Origin: Candidatus Pelagibacter sp.
GTDB taxonomy: Bacteria > Pseudomonadota > Alphaproteobacteria > Pelagibacterales > Pelagibacteraceae
Assembly (NCBI GenBank): GCA_028222445.1
Contig: JAOISU010000007.1
Coordinates: 1-30,835 of the forward strand
Length of the DNA: 30,835 nt
Direction: 5' to 3'
The notes under the pieces were generated by a model. The model searched no databases, was not told the DNA's origin, and was given only the letters and a program-made list of their open reading frames with translations. The translations under genes were made by a program, and so were the position numbers. The number at the start of each line of letters is the position of its first letter. The stretch's first letter is position 1. Below are positions 8,296 through 16,089 of the stretch, piece by piece.

Positions 8296-8754
8296 ATGGA
8301 ATCATTAAAAAATTGGATGAAAGATGCTGCTAACATTTTATTTGATGATAGTAAAAATGATCTAAGGTCTTTACCAAGGTCTGTTAGATTACAAATTTTA
8401 TTAGTTCTGAGTTTCGTTTGGACAACTGTTTTTAGTTTATATATATTTTCTTATACAACTTTTGCATTTGGTTGGGCCGGTTTATATGTTGCTCATATTG
8501 GATTGATATTTGCAGTCTACATGACATTCAAGCATTTTCATAAAGCAGAAGCACAATCTAGCAGTGTATTCAAAACTAAAAACTTTGATCCATTTAAAAT
8601 TATGGTTATTGTTTTTGTAATTGTATTCATCTTCGTATTCTCTAAAGGAATAGAAGTTTTAACCAGTCCAAACCCTAGCTCTTACTCAATTCCATATGAT
8701 GGTCCATCAAAATCAGTGTTTGAAAAGTGGCTACCATTTAGTAAAGATAAGTAA
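8296..8754 (+). CDS. Unknown three-helix membrane protein
   Basis: 152 residues; I do not recognise a family. An amphipathic N-terminal stretch of 30 residues is followed by three predicted helices (about 31-52, 56-78 and 101-117) and a Pro/Ser-rich tail ending in KWLPFSKDK. The loop between helices 2 and 3 is rich in His, Lys and Gln/Ser (KHFHKAEAQSSS). The stop overlaps the ATG of the PsiE-like gene by one base (TAATG), so the two are probably made together. Codon usage looks like its neighbours, giving no sign of recent transfer. Confidence 0.8.
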   Translation: MESLKNWMKDAANILFDDSKNDLRSLPRSVRLQILLVLSFVWTTVFSLYIFSYTTFAFGWAGLYVAHIGLIFAVYMTFKHFHKAEAQSSSVFKTKNFDPFKIMVIVFVIVFIFVFSKGIEVLTSPNPSSYSIPYDGPSKSVFEKWLPFSKDK

Positions 8755-9134
8755 TGGATAAAATAGCAAAAAATTTACAACTAGTATTAATGTGTATTAT
8801 TTTAGTAAGCACTGTAATTGCTGTTGGTATGGAAATTAAAAATATGTTTCTAAATCAATCTGTAATGCTAGCAGATTTACTTTTGATGTTTCTTTATTTA
8901 GAAGTCTTAGCAATGGTTCGTGTTTTTTGGAATCAGCAATCAATCAGTATAACTTTGCCTCTTTTAATTGCCATCACAGCTCTCGCACGATTTATTATAT
9001 TACAAGGAAAAGAGATGGATCCATCAGCATTAGTTTATGAAGCTATAGCTATAGTTCTGATTGCATCTGCAATAGTTATTTTGAGATTGAGACATAGTGA
9101 TAAATTGGGCCTAAAGAAAAGAAAATCTAAATAG
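8754..9134 (+). CDS. PsiE-like (phosphate-starvation-inducible E) membrane protein
   Basis: 126 residues with four predicted helices and a basic C-terminus (GLKKRKSK). ADLLLMFLYLEVLAMVRVFW, ITALARFIILQGK and the last helix IAIVLIASAIVILRLRH match the PsiE domain. PsiE is transcribed under phosphate limitation in E. coli, but its biochemical role is unknown. I see no obvious Pho box upstream, though the start is embedded in the preceding stop, so any regulator would act further upstream. The photolyase-like gene follows after 6 bases. Confidence 0.85.
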   Translation: MDKIAKNLQLVLMCIILVSTVIAVGMEIKNMFLNQSVMLADLLLMFLYLEVLAMVRVFWNQQSISITLPLLIAITALARFIILQGKEMDPSALVYEAIAIVLIASAIVILRLRHSDKLGLKKRKSK

Positions 9135-9140
9135 TTTAAA

Positions 9141-10283
9141 ATGATTTTTGAAGCTTCAAGGGCTAAAGCCGTTGATAAATTAAATACTTTTGTTGAACAA
9201 AATCTTTCAGATTATTCAAAACTAAGAAATTTTGATTTTGGGCCTAGTAATAGATCAAATGTTTCTTGTTTATCCCCCTATATAACTCACGGAATAATTA
9301 ATGAATTAGAAGTAATTAATAAATCTCTTAAAAAGTTTTCATTTGCAAAAAATGAAAAAATTATTCAGGAAGTTCTTTGGCGTGTTTATTGGAAAGGTTG
9401 GCTAGAATTAAGGCCTGATGTTTGGTCAGATTACTTAATAGAATTAGATAAAATTAAAAAAGAATTTAAAAACAATCAAAGTTATTTGGATGCAATTGAA
9501 GGGAAAACAAATGTAGATTGTTTTAATCAATGGGTAATTGAACTTAAAGAAAGCAATTATCTTCATAACCACACAAGAATGTGGTTTGCTAGCATTTGGA
9601 TTTTTACACTAGAATTACCATGGCAGTTGGGAGCTGAGTTTTTTATGCAACATTTATATGATGGGGATGCTGCATCAAATACTCTTGGTTGGAGATGGGT
9701 TGCTGGCATTCAAACACAAGGCAAGCATTACCTCGCAAGTGAATGGAATATAAATAAATTTACAAATAATAGATTTGAAAACATAAAACTTAATGAAAAT
9801 GCCAAACCTATATCTAATGATAAGATATATTCTGTTATTAACAAAAGCTTTAAAAATTCTGAGATTTTGGAAGATAAAACTTTATTAATATTTGAAAATA
9901 ATATGACATTTGAATTTTCTGATTTTAAAGAACATAAGTTTAAAAAAATTTTGTTAGTCTCAAACAATACAGATAGAACTATCAAATTAAGTGAAAAGGT
10001 GTTGAAATTTAAAGCAAATCTTTTAGAGGATCAAAAAATAAGATTGAAAGAAAAATCAATAAATTGTGAAACTATTAACATTAATGATTTAAAAAATATT
10101 ACTGAAGAAGTTTATGCGCTTTATCCAACCGTTGGTGAAAATTTAAATTTTATTCAAAATAATCAATTAAAAAGTATAAGATTTTTATATAGAAAGTTGG
10201 ATCAGTTTTCTTGGCAATATTGTAATAAAGGTTTTTTTAATTTTAAAAACTATATTCCAAAAATTATTGCTAATTTCAATTAA
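9141..10283 (+). CDS. Photolyase-like FAD protein with FAD domain first and alpha/beta domain last
   Basis: 380 residues. Residues 1-215 are the photolyase/cryptochrome FAD-binding helical domain: NRSNVSCLSPYITHG (38-51), EVLWRVYWKGWLE (77-89), HNHTRMWFASIW (142-153) and DGDAASNTLGWRWVAG (174-189). Asn180 aligns with the flavin-N5-facing Asn of CPD photolyases. The N-terminal antenna domain that should precede it is missing. Residues 245-380 instead form an alternating strand/helix region ending FFNFKNYIPKI, which resembles the antenna domain's closing motif (inference: circular permutation). DNA repair or light sensing are both possible. The usual lesion-side PYFRIFNP is replaced by HYLASEWNINKFT. 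Its stop overlaps the convergent gene's stop. Confidence 0.85.
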   Translation: MIFEASRAKAVDKLNTFVEQNLSDYSKLRNFDFGPSNRSNVSCLSPYITHGIINELEVINKSLKKFSFAKNEKIIQEVLWRVYWKGWLELRPDVWSDYLIELDKIKKEFKNNQSYLDAIEGKTNVDCFNQWVIELKESNYLHNHTRMWFASIWIFTLELPWQLGAEFFMQHLYDGDAASNTLGWRWVAGIQTQGKHYLASEWNINKFTNNRFENIKLNENAKPISNDKIYSVINKSFKNSEILEDKTLLIFENNMTFEFSDFKEHKFKKILLVSNNTDRTIKLSEKVLKFKANLLEDQKIRLKEKSINCETININDLKNITEEVYALYPTVGENLNFIQNNQLKSIRFLYRKLDQFSWQYCNKGFFNFKNYIPKIIANFN

Positions 10284-10501
10284 AACCAACGTATCATTCC
10301 AATTATACCTGCTGATGCATAAAAAAATTGTAGTATGAGTATTCCCTTGTGACCTCCTCTATATGCCCAGATACCAATTAAAATAGCTGACAACAGTAAC
10401 AAACAAAATCCTAAAAACTCTATTCCAATGTTTAAGGCTACAAACATAGAATAAAGGATTGCTGTAAAAACCCCTGTCCATTCAAAAAATTTATTATTCA
10501 T
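10280..10501 (-). CDS. Small membrane protein, possibly DUF6552
   Basis: 73 residues that are nearly all hydrophobic, with about three short helices and the motifs FFEWTGV, GFCLLLLSAILIGIWAYR, GGHKGIL and a terminal GIIGMIRW. This looks like a small alphaproteobacterial membrane family that I tentatively remember as DUF6552, with no known function. It is more than a shadow ORF because its hydrophobic pattern and Gly/Trp placement are protein-like and the opposite strand has no competing gene. Its TAA stop shares the palindrome TTAA with the stop of the convergent photolyase-like gene. Confidence 0.7.
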   Translation of the reverse strand: MNNKFFEWTGVFTAILYSMFVALNIGIEFLGFCLLLLSAILIGIWAYRGGHKGILILQFFYASAGIIGMIRWF

Positions 10502-10544
10502 TTCTATATTTATAGTATTTTAAAATAGTCTACTGAGCAATATT

Positions 10545-11153
10545 TTAAGCTAGAAAGGTTTTTATTCCATCTAAAATATACTGAACACTTAATCCAACTA
10601 GAATAATTGCTATTACTCTTGAAATTACACTAATAACTTTTTTGTTTATTATCTGAGAAAATTTTGAAGCAGTAAAAAAAAATATAAAAGTTAAAAGCAA
10701 AACTGAAGCTAAAGCAATCATTCCAACAGATTGGTTTGTAAAATTACTTCCCATATCTGAAACAGAAACAATAACAGATGTGATTGCAGCTGGTCCTGCT
10801 ATAATGGGTGTTGCTAAAGGAAACACACTTACATTTTCAGAATTAAAATCAATGTCATCTTCTTTTCGTTGTTGTCTTTTATCAAACAACATTTCCATCG
10901 AAATTATTAATAAAATGATGCCTCCACCAATTGTAAATGCTGGAAAAGATATATTCAAATAACTTAATAAAGTGCTTCCAAGAAATGCAAAGAATAGCAA
11001 TATGATTGATGCAATTATTGTTGCACTCAATGCAGTTTTAACTCTTTGTTGGCTGCTCATATTCTGAGTTACAGCTAAGAATAAAGGTGTATTTCCTAGT
11101 GGATCAATAACAATAAAATATAAAAAGAAAGTTTGAATAAATATTTCAAGCAT
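10545..11153 (-). CDS. MarC family integral membrane protein
   Basis: 202 residues with six predicted helices. FLYFIVIDPLGNTPLFLAVTQ and PLATPIIAGPAAITSVIV, a PLG and an AGPAAI signature in the two inverted halves, are diagnostic of MarC/YhgN (NAAT) proteins. Proposed family functions (amino acid or small-molecule transport) are not proven, and the old link with multiple antibiotic resistance has been withdrawn. It lies 41 bases downstream of the YqaA-type gene on the same strand and may belong to the photolyase-DUF2256-YqaA transcript. Confidence 0.92.
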   Translation of the reverse strand: MLEIFIQTFFLYFIVIDPLGNTPLFLAVTQNMSSQQRVKTALSATIIASIILLFFAFLGSTLLSYLNISFPAFTIGGGIILLIISMEMLFDKRQQRKEDDIDFNSENVSVFPLATPIIAGPAAITSVIVSVSDMGSNFTNQSVGMIALASVLLLTFIFFFTASKFSQIINKKVISVISRVIAIILVGLSVQYILDGIKTFLA

Positions 11154-11194
11154 TCACTTTTCTAGCATAGTTACCTGGATAAATTCAGAAAATA

Positions 11195-11608
11195 TTAAAA
11201 CAAATAGTAAATTAAGAGGTACCTACTAACCTTTCCAATTGTCACTAAAATAATAAAATCTAAAAATCTAACTCTTAATAAACCTGCAACTAAAGTCAGT
11301 GGATCACCTATTATTGGAAGCCAAGCAAATAATAATGACCATTTACCAAATTTACTAAACCATTTTGAAGAGTTTTCTATTTGTTTGTCTTTAAACGGAA
11401 ACCACTTTTTTGTAGTAAGATTTCTTGAATAAAATCCCAAGACCCAGTTAACAACTGATCCCAAAATATTCCCAAAACTAGCAACAATTAATAATAATAA
11501 ATTATCGTAATTTGATGTTGCAATTAATCCTGCCAATGTAAGTTCAGATGAAAATGGTAAAATGGTTGCAGCTAAAAAAGATATAGTAAATAAAGATAGA
11601 TAAATCAC
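11195..11608 (-). CDS. YqaA/DedA-type VTT (SNARE-associated) membrane protein
   Basis: About 137 residues. FSSELTLAGLIA near the N-terminus, the re-entrant ASFGNILGSVVNWVLGFY and KFGKWSLLFAWLPIIGDPLTLVAGLLR with its conserved Gly-Asp-Pro are the VTT-domain signatures of the short YqaA branch of the DedA superfamily. DedA proteins are linked to undecaprenyl-phosphate or lipid scrambling and membrane potential; the short YqaA branch is poorly studied. Two GTG starts are possible. The GTG at 11608 overlaps the DUF2256 stop as GTGA and is preferred; one at 11617 would add three residues. Confidence 0.88.
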   Translation of the reverse strand: MIYLSLFTISFLAATILPFSSELTLAGLIATSNYDNLLLLIVASFGNILGSVVNWVLGFYSRNLTTKKWFPFKDKQIENSSKWFSKFGKWSLLFAWLPIIGDPLTLVAGLLRVRFLDFIILVTIGKVSRYLLIYYLF

Positions 11609-11727
11609 TTCGAACACTTCTTAGAACAATACTTTACTTTATCCCAATTTAACTTCCATTTCTTGCGCCAAACAAAAGGTCTTTTACAAACAGGACAAAT
11701 TTTTGATGGTAGATGTTCTTTTTTCAC
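11605..11727 (-). CDS. DUF2256 zinc-ribbon microprotein (40 aa)
   Basis: Forty codons from GTG at 11727 to TGA at 11605: MKKEHLPSKICPVCKRPF, then WRKKWKLNWDKVKYCSKKC near the end. The two CxxC-like pairs (Cys11-Cys14 and Cys34-Cys38) and the WRKKW core match DUF2256 (Pfam), a tiny putative zinc ribbon. No function is established. GTG shares one base with the photolyase stop and the TGA overlaps the YqaA GTG, so all three are translationally linked. DUF2256 genes are, as I recall, often neighbours of cryptochrome/photolyase genes, suggesting a nucleic-acid or protein-binding partner. Confidence 0.88.
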   Translation of the reverse strand: MKKEHLPSKICPVCKRPFVWRKKWKLNWDKVKYCSKKCSK

Positions 11728-13217
11728 TAAATTGTATTTTGTTTTATAAATTTGTCTGCTTCAGATAAAATCATTTTCTTTCTTTCATCTTTCATTTTAT
11801 CAAAAACATAAACCATCATTGATAGTCTGGGGTTTTTTAAAAAAAATTTTCTATTTCTATCTATAAATCTCCAGTACAAACCATCCATCGTATTGCACCA
11901 ATCCCCTTTCTTAAAATCCATCATTTTCATAAAATAACTTGATCCGCAAATGTATGGTTTAGTTGCAAAAATACCTCCATCACTAAATAGGCCCATTCCA
12001 TAAACATTGGGAACCATCACCCAGTCAGATGAGTCTACAAACATTTCCATAAACCATTTATAAACAATTGTTGGTTTAACCTCACAAAGGTTCATTATAT
12101 TTGATAAAATCATCAATCTTTCAATATGGTGAGACCAGCCATGATTAACAGCATTTTTAATTGCATGATCCAATGGAGGTAAACCAGTTTTGCCTTCATA
12201 CCAAGACTTTTTCATTTTTCTTTCATGTTTGAAAAAATTTTTTGTTTCCATTTCATTAGAGTAACCTTGATAAATTCCACGCATAAACTCTCTCCATCCT
12301 ATTATCTGACGAATATAACCTTCAAGCGAGTTCATTCTAATTTTATGTTTTTTATGAAATTCTAAAATTTTTTGAATGATAATTTCAGGGGTTATCAATC
12401 CTAAATTAATGTACGGGCTTAATGCGCTATGAAATAAAATATTGTCTTTTTGATTAACAGCATCTTCATAATCGCCAAATAAATTTGATTTTTCTTTAAT
12501 AAAAAAATCTAAAAGTTTGACCACATCATTGTATTCTGTTGCTAACCAAAAATCATTAGTGCTACCAGGATGATCTTTAAATAATTTTTCAATAATTGGT
12601 TTTAATTTTTTAGTATGATTAGTTTCGTTAATTTTTGGAAATTTTGGTATTGATATGTCTTTTGGTAATTTATTTCTGTTATCTTCATCAAAACTCCATT
12701 TACCCCCAATAGGGTTTCCATCTGCTCCCATTAATATTCCAGATTTTTTACGAACTTCTTTGTAAAATGTTGCCATAAAAGGTTTTTTTGATTTTGCTAA
12801 ATAATTTTTAAACTCATCTCTTGAGTTTAAAAACATTGGAGTTTGAATAATATTCCAATTTATTTTTTCTTTTTTTAAAAATTGAGAAATTTTCTTTTCA
12901 AAAAATTTATCCTCAACCTCAAAACTTGAAATTTCAGTAATTTTTTTTTGATTAATGATAATTTTTAATTTTTTAAAGTAAGTGTCTTTAAAAACTTTGT
13001 CTTCAATTTTAGAATATTCGACTTTGTATTTATTCGCTTTAAGCGTATCCGCATAAGACCTCATAGAAGATAGAAATAACAGTATCTTTTGCTTATGATG
13101 CTTTTCATAAGTACATAGCTCATAGTCTTCTGCCATGTAAAAAGAGTGGTCCTTTTTGAAGCGGTCTATGTATTTTAATGGAAATAATTGATTGCCAAGT
13201 ATAAAAAACAATTTCAT
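11727..13217 (-). CDS. Cryptochrome/photolyase of the prokaryotic (6-4)/FeS-BCP-related family
   Basis: 496 residues. The N-terminal Rossmann antenna domain begins KLFFILGNQLFP (residues 2-13), and a DPRP-type FAD domain follows (SALSPYINLGLI, GYIRQIIGWREFMRG, HGWSHHIERLMILSN, WVMVPNVYGMGLFSDGG, LYWRFIDRNR). This is the family of Agrobacterium PhrB and CryB. The cluster cysteines look mostly lost: PhrB Cys350 aligns with Pro348, the Cys438/441 pair falls in a shortened segment, and only Cys441 near LYW remains, with Cys378 and Cys424 elsewhere. Light-driven (6-4) repair or signalling are both possible. It heads the DUF2256-YqaA-MarC run. Confidence 0.93.
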   Translation of the reverse strand: MKLFFILGNQLFPLKYIDRFKKDHSFYMAEDYELCTYEKHHKQKILLFLSSMRSYADTLKANKYKVEYSKIEDKVFKDTYFKKLKIIINQKKITEISSFEVEDKFFEKKISQFLKKEKINWNIIQTPMFLNSRDEFKNYLAKSKKPFMATFYKEVRKKSGILMGADGNPIGGKWSFDEDNRNKLPKDISIPKFPKINETNHTKKLKPIIEKLFKDHPGSTNDFWLATEYNDVVKLLDFFIKEKSNLFGDYEDAVNQKDNILFHSALSPYINLGLITPEIIIQKILEFHKKHKIRMNSLEGYIRQIIGWREFMRGIYQGYSNEMETKNFFKHERKMKKSWYEGKTGLPPLDHAIKNAVNHGWSHHIERLMILSNIMNLCEVKPTIVYKWFMEMFVDSSDWVMVPNVYGMGLFSDGGIFATKPYICGSSYFMKMMDFKKGDWCNTMDGLYWRFIDRNRKFFLKNPRLSMMVYVFDKMKDERKKMILSEADKFIKQNTI

Positions 13218-13244
13218 AATTAAATATAACTAATTAAAAATTAT

Positions 13245-13955
13245 ATGTCAGAAAAATATCTTATTTTTGGTGCGACAGGTTCTGTGGGCTCTAGCTTAGC
13301 TGAACAATTAAAAAATTCAGGTAATGATATACATCTTGTTGCAAGAAATGAAAGTGAAGTTAAAACAATCGCAGAAAAATTGGGTTGCTCTTATACAGTT
13401 GCTGACGTTTTAGAAGATGGATTTATAGAAAAAGTAAAATCAGATATTAATGATATTAAAGGGGTCGCTTACTGTGTGGGCTCTATTGATTTGAAACCAT
13501 TAAGAATGGTTACAGAGGCTGATATGAATAAATGTATGAAACTTAACCTTTATTCAGCCATTGAAGTTATAAAAGGATTTCAAGAAAGTTTAAAAAAAAA
13601 CAAGGGTTCAGTCGTTTTGTTTTCAACCGTTGCTGCTCAAAGAGGTTTTACTAATCACACAATTATTGCTTCTGCTAAGGCTGCTGTTGAAGGATTAACT
13701 GTTACACTGGCTGCTGAGTTTGCTCCAAATATTAGAGTAAATTGTATTGCACCTAGCTTATCGAAATCTAAAATCGCAGAACCAATGTTAAAAAATTCTA
13801 CAATTGCAGAAGGAATTGCTAAAGCACATCCTCTGAAAAGATTGGGTGAAGGAAAAGATTCTGCAGCGCTTGCTAAATTTTTAATTACTGAAGAGAGTTC
13901 TTGGATTACTGGACAGATAATAGCTGTTGATGGTGGTAGATCAAAACTTTCTTAA
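13245..13955 (+). CDS. SDR-family protein lacking the catalytic Tyr
   Basis: 236 residues of classical short-chain dehydrogenase/reductase fold. The nucleotide-binding loop is GATGSVGSS (9-17), the active-site helix Asn is N101, Ser127 lies in LFSTVA, and Lys145 lies in ASAKAAVEGLT. VNCIAPS and ITGQIIAVDGG close the fold. The YxxxK tyrosine is Ile141, so ordinary hydride chemistry is doubtful; the cofactor may still bind. This Tyr-less form resembles an SDR subgroup found beside cryptochrome genes in marine bacteria (memory, unverified). It starts 27 bases from the divergent photolyase start. Confidence 0.88.
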   Translation: MSEKYLIFGATGSVGSSLAEQLKNSGNDIHLVARNESEVKTIAEKLGCSYTVADVLEDGFIEKVKSDINDIKGVAYCVGSIDLKPLRMVTEADMNKCMKLNLYSAIEVIKGFQESLKKNKGSVVLFSTVAAQRGFTNHTIIASAKAAVEGLTVTLAAEFAPNIRVNCIAPSLSKSKIAEPMLKNSTIAEGIAKAHPLKRLGEGKDSAALAKFLITEESSWITGQIIAVDGGRSKLS

Positions 13956-13956
13956 A

Positions 13957-15021
13957 GTGAAAAAATATTTTTTATTAGTAATTTTTTTCCTTTTATTTGC
14001 TTCAAAAAGCTATTCTAATAATTATACATTCACTAAAATTATAGAGCTAGATGAACCTTGGGGATCATCCTTTATTAACAATGATGAAATCATTATTACT
14101 GAAAAAAGTGGAAAAATTAAAATTATTAACGTTATTTCAAAAAAAATTACAGAGGTTAAACATAATCTTAATTTTTTAGAAGTTGGCCAAGGTGGATTAT
14201 TAGATATTATTCATCAAGATAATATATTATGGATTTCTTATTCAGAAAATAGAGGGGATTCGAAAACAAGTACATCAATTGCAAAAGCACAATTAAACAA
14301 ACAAGAATTAAATTTTAAAAATATTTTTCAAGCAAACCCTCCTATAGATTCTGGTTATCATTTTGGATCAAGATTAGCGATTAAAGATGATTATATTTAT
14401 GCATCAGCTGGTGAAAGAGGCCAAGGTATGATTGCTCAAGATCCCACAAAACATCCTGGTAGTATTATTAGAATTCATACTGATGGTCGTATTCCTAAAG
14501 ATAATCCAAAATTTACTGGTGAACCAGATTGGTTGCCTGAAATTTATCAAATAGGTGTTCGTAATCCACAAGGTTTAACGCTCTCTGATTATGATGGAAA
14601 AATTTATTTAAGTAATCATGGAGCAAGAGGTGGTGATTGGTTTGGAGAGGCTAAAAAAGGAGAAAATTATGGATGGAAAATTTTAGGCTGGGGTGGAAAA
14701 AATTATTCTGGAATTCCTATTGGCCCTAAATGGAAACCAGGTTTTACTAAAGCAATTCAATATTGGGTACCTTCCATTGCTACTAGTGCTATTACAATTT
14801 ACAAAGGAAATGAGTTTAAAGAGTGGAATGGGCATGCACTAGTTACTTCTTTAAAAGATAAATCTTTAAGAAAATTAATATTTAATGATCTAACAAATGT
14901 GAAAGAAGATCTTATATTTAAAAATAATGTTGGAAGAATAAGAGATATTCAAGTTCATCCGTCCAATGGTAAAATATTTTTCTTAAGTGAAAATGCTTTA
15001 TGGATAATGGAAAAAAAATAA
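13957..15021 (+). CDS. Secreted PQQ/glucose-sorbosone dehydrogenase-type beta-propeller
   Basis: 354 residues from a GTG start one base after the SDR stop; a TTG at 13927 would add ten polar residues in front of the signal peptide. Signal peptide KKYFLLVIFFLLFASKSYS. The mature protein carries ELDEPWGSSFI, LLDIIHQ, GERGQGMIAQDP, GSIIRIHTDGRIPKDNP, YQIGVRNPQGLT and the calcium/PQQ-region GENYGW, all typical of the soluble glucose dehydrogenase/Hhip family. Likely periplasmic oxidation of a sugar or similar alcohol, needing PQQ; no pqq genes are in this window. It meets the MBL gene tail-to-tail, 2 bases apart. Confidence 0.9.
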   Translation: MKKYFLLVIFFLLFASKSYSNNYTFTKIIELDEPWGSSFINNDEIIITEKSGKIKIINVISKKITEVKHNLNFLEVGQGGLLDIIHQDNILWISYSENRGDSKTSTSIAKAQLNKQELNFKNIFQANPPIDSGYHFGSRLAIKDDYIYASAGERGQGMIAQDPTKHPGSIIRIHTDGRIPKDNPKFTGEPDWLPEIYQIGVRNPQGLTLSDYDGKIYLSNHGARGGDWFGEAKKGENYGWKILGWGGKNYSGIPIGPKWKPGFTKAIQYWVPSIATSAITIYKGNEFKEWNGHALVTSLKDKSLRKLIFNDLTNVKEDLIFKNNVGRIRDIQVHPSNGKIFFLSENALWIMEKK

Positions 15022-15023
15022 TC

Positions 15024-16076
15024 TTAATTAGATAATATATTTTTTAATGAATTTATCTCTCCAATTTTAAAGATAATAGCATCATCTTTTTTAAAACCAT
15101 ACTTTTCTGCACTAGCTTTAAATCTTACTGGTGGTTCCATAATAGGTTCTAGTGATAAAACAAAAGTTCCCCAGTGTGTTCCCATAACCTTTTTACTTCT
15201 TAAATCTTTGGCTACATTTAAGGCTTCTTCTGGTGTTGTGTGATAAATTGATTTATCAAACATCGGCTTAAAGTCATAAGCTCCAATATTAATCATTGTT
15301 AAATCAATTGGACCATATTTTTCACCTAATTCTTTGTAAATATTTCCATAGCCAGTATCACAAGCAAATAAGATTTTTTTACCCTTATATTCAATTAAAA
15401 AATTACCCCAGAGTGTTTTATTCATATCTGTTAGACTTCTTTTAGACCAATGAACAGCTGGGAGTAATGTTACTTTTAAATCCTCATTAACTTTAATTTC
15501 TTCATACCAATCCATTTCATTTACATCTTTAAATTTATTTTTTGTAAAGTATTTTCCAAGATTTAGTGGTGCCAAAACTTTTGTATTTTTAAACGGATAC
15601 TTTCTAATAGTTCCCATATCTTGATGATCATAATGATTATGTGTTAGTAATAATAAATCAGTTTTTGGAATTTCATCTAAATTTAAGGCGGGCTCAGTGA
15701 ATCTATCTGGACCAAAAATTAAAGGTCCCGCATTTTTAGAGAATACAGGATCTGTTATAATCGTTGTATCTCCAAGTTTAATTAAGTAAGTAGCATGACC
15801 AATCCAAGCAATATAATCTTCATTTTTATACTTTTCTAAATCAGATAAAACTTTTTCTTTAGTTACAACATGTTCTTTAGGAACGGTCATGTCTATTTTC
15901 TTTTTCAATTTAATGAATTGTGTGTAAGAAAACTTGGCTTTACTAGTTCTAACAGGTGATCCTTCTGGATTTCTAAAAGTTCCATCTGGTAAATGATGAT
16001 AAGGTTTTTTTTCCATAGCAATTAGTGATGAGTTATATGTAATAATTATAAATATAAAAATTGTAAATTTTGTCAC
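15024..16076 (-). CDS. MBL-fold hydrolase (NAPE-PLD/UlaG-like), exported
   Basis: 350 residues from the GTG at 16076, preferred because it gives a signal-like N-terminus (TKFTIFIFIIITYNSSLIA) and clears the folD stop. A TTG at 16118 would overlap folD by 29 bases. Zinc-binding motif HNHYDH (His146, His148, Asp150, His151), then AVHW, ACDTGYG and GTHWGTF supply the remaining ligands. The YIAWIGHATYLIKLG opening and the metal motif match the RomA/NAPE-PLD-like group. Probably a lipid or phosphodiester hydrolase in the periplasm or membrane surface; substrate unknown. Last gene of the hemC operon. Confidence 0.88.
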   Translation of the reverse strand: MTKFTIFIFIIITYNSSLIAMEKKPYHHLPDGTFRNPEGSPVRTSKAKFSYTQFIKLKKKIDMTVPKEHVVTKEKVLSDLEKYKNEDYIAWIGHATYLIKLGDTTIITDPVFSKNAGPLIFGPDRFTEPALNLDEIPKTDLLLLTHNHYDHQDMGTIRKYPFKNTKVLAPLNLGKYFTKNKFKDVNEMDWYEEIKVNEDLKVTLLPAVHWSKRSLTDMNKTLWGNFLIEYKGKKILFACDTGYGNIYKELGEKYGPIDLTMINIGAYDFKPMFDKSIYHTTPEEALNVAKDLRSKKVMGTHWGTFVLSLEPIMEPPVRFKASAEKYGFKKDDAIIFKIGEINSLKNILSN

Positions 16077-16089
16077 TTTATTGATATTT

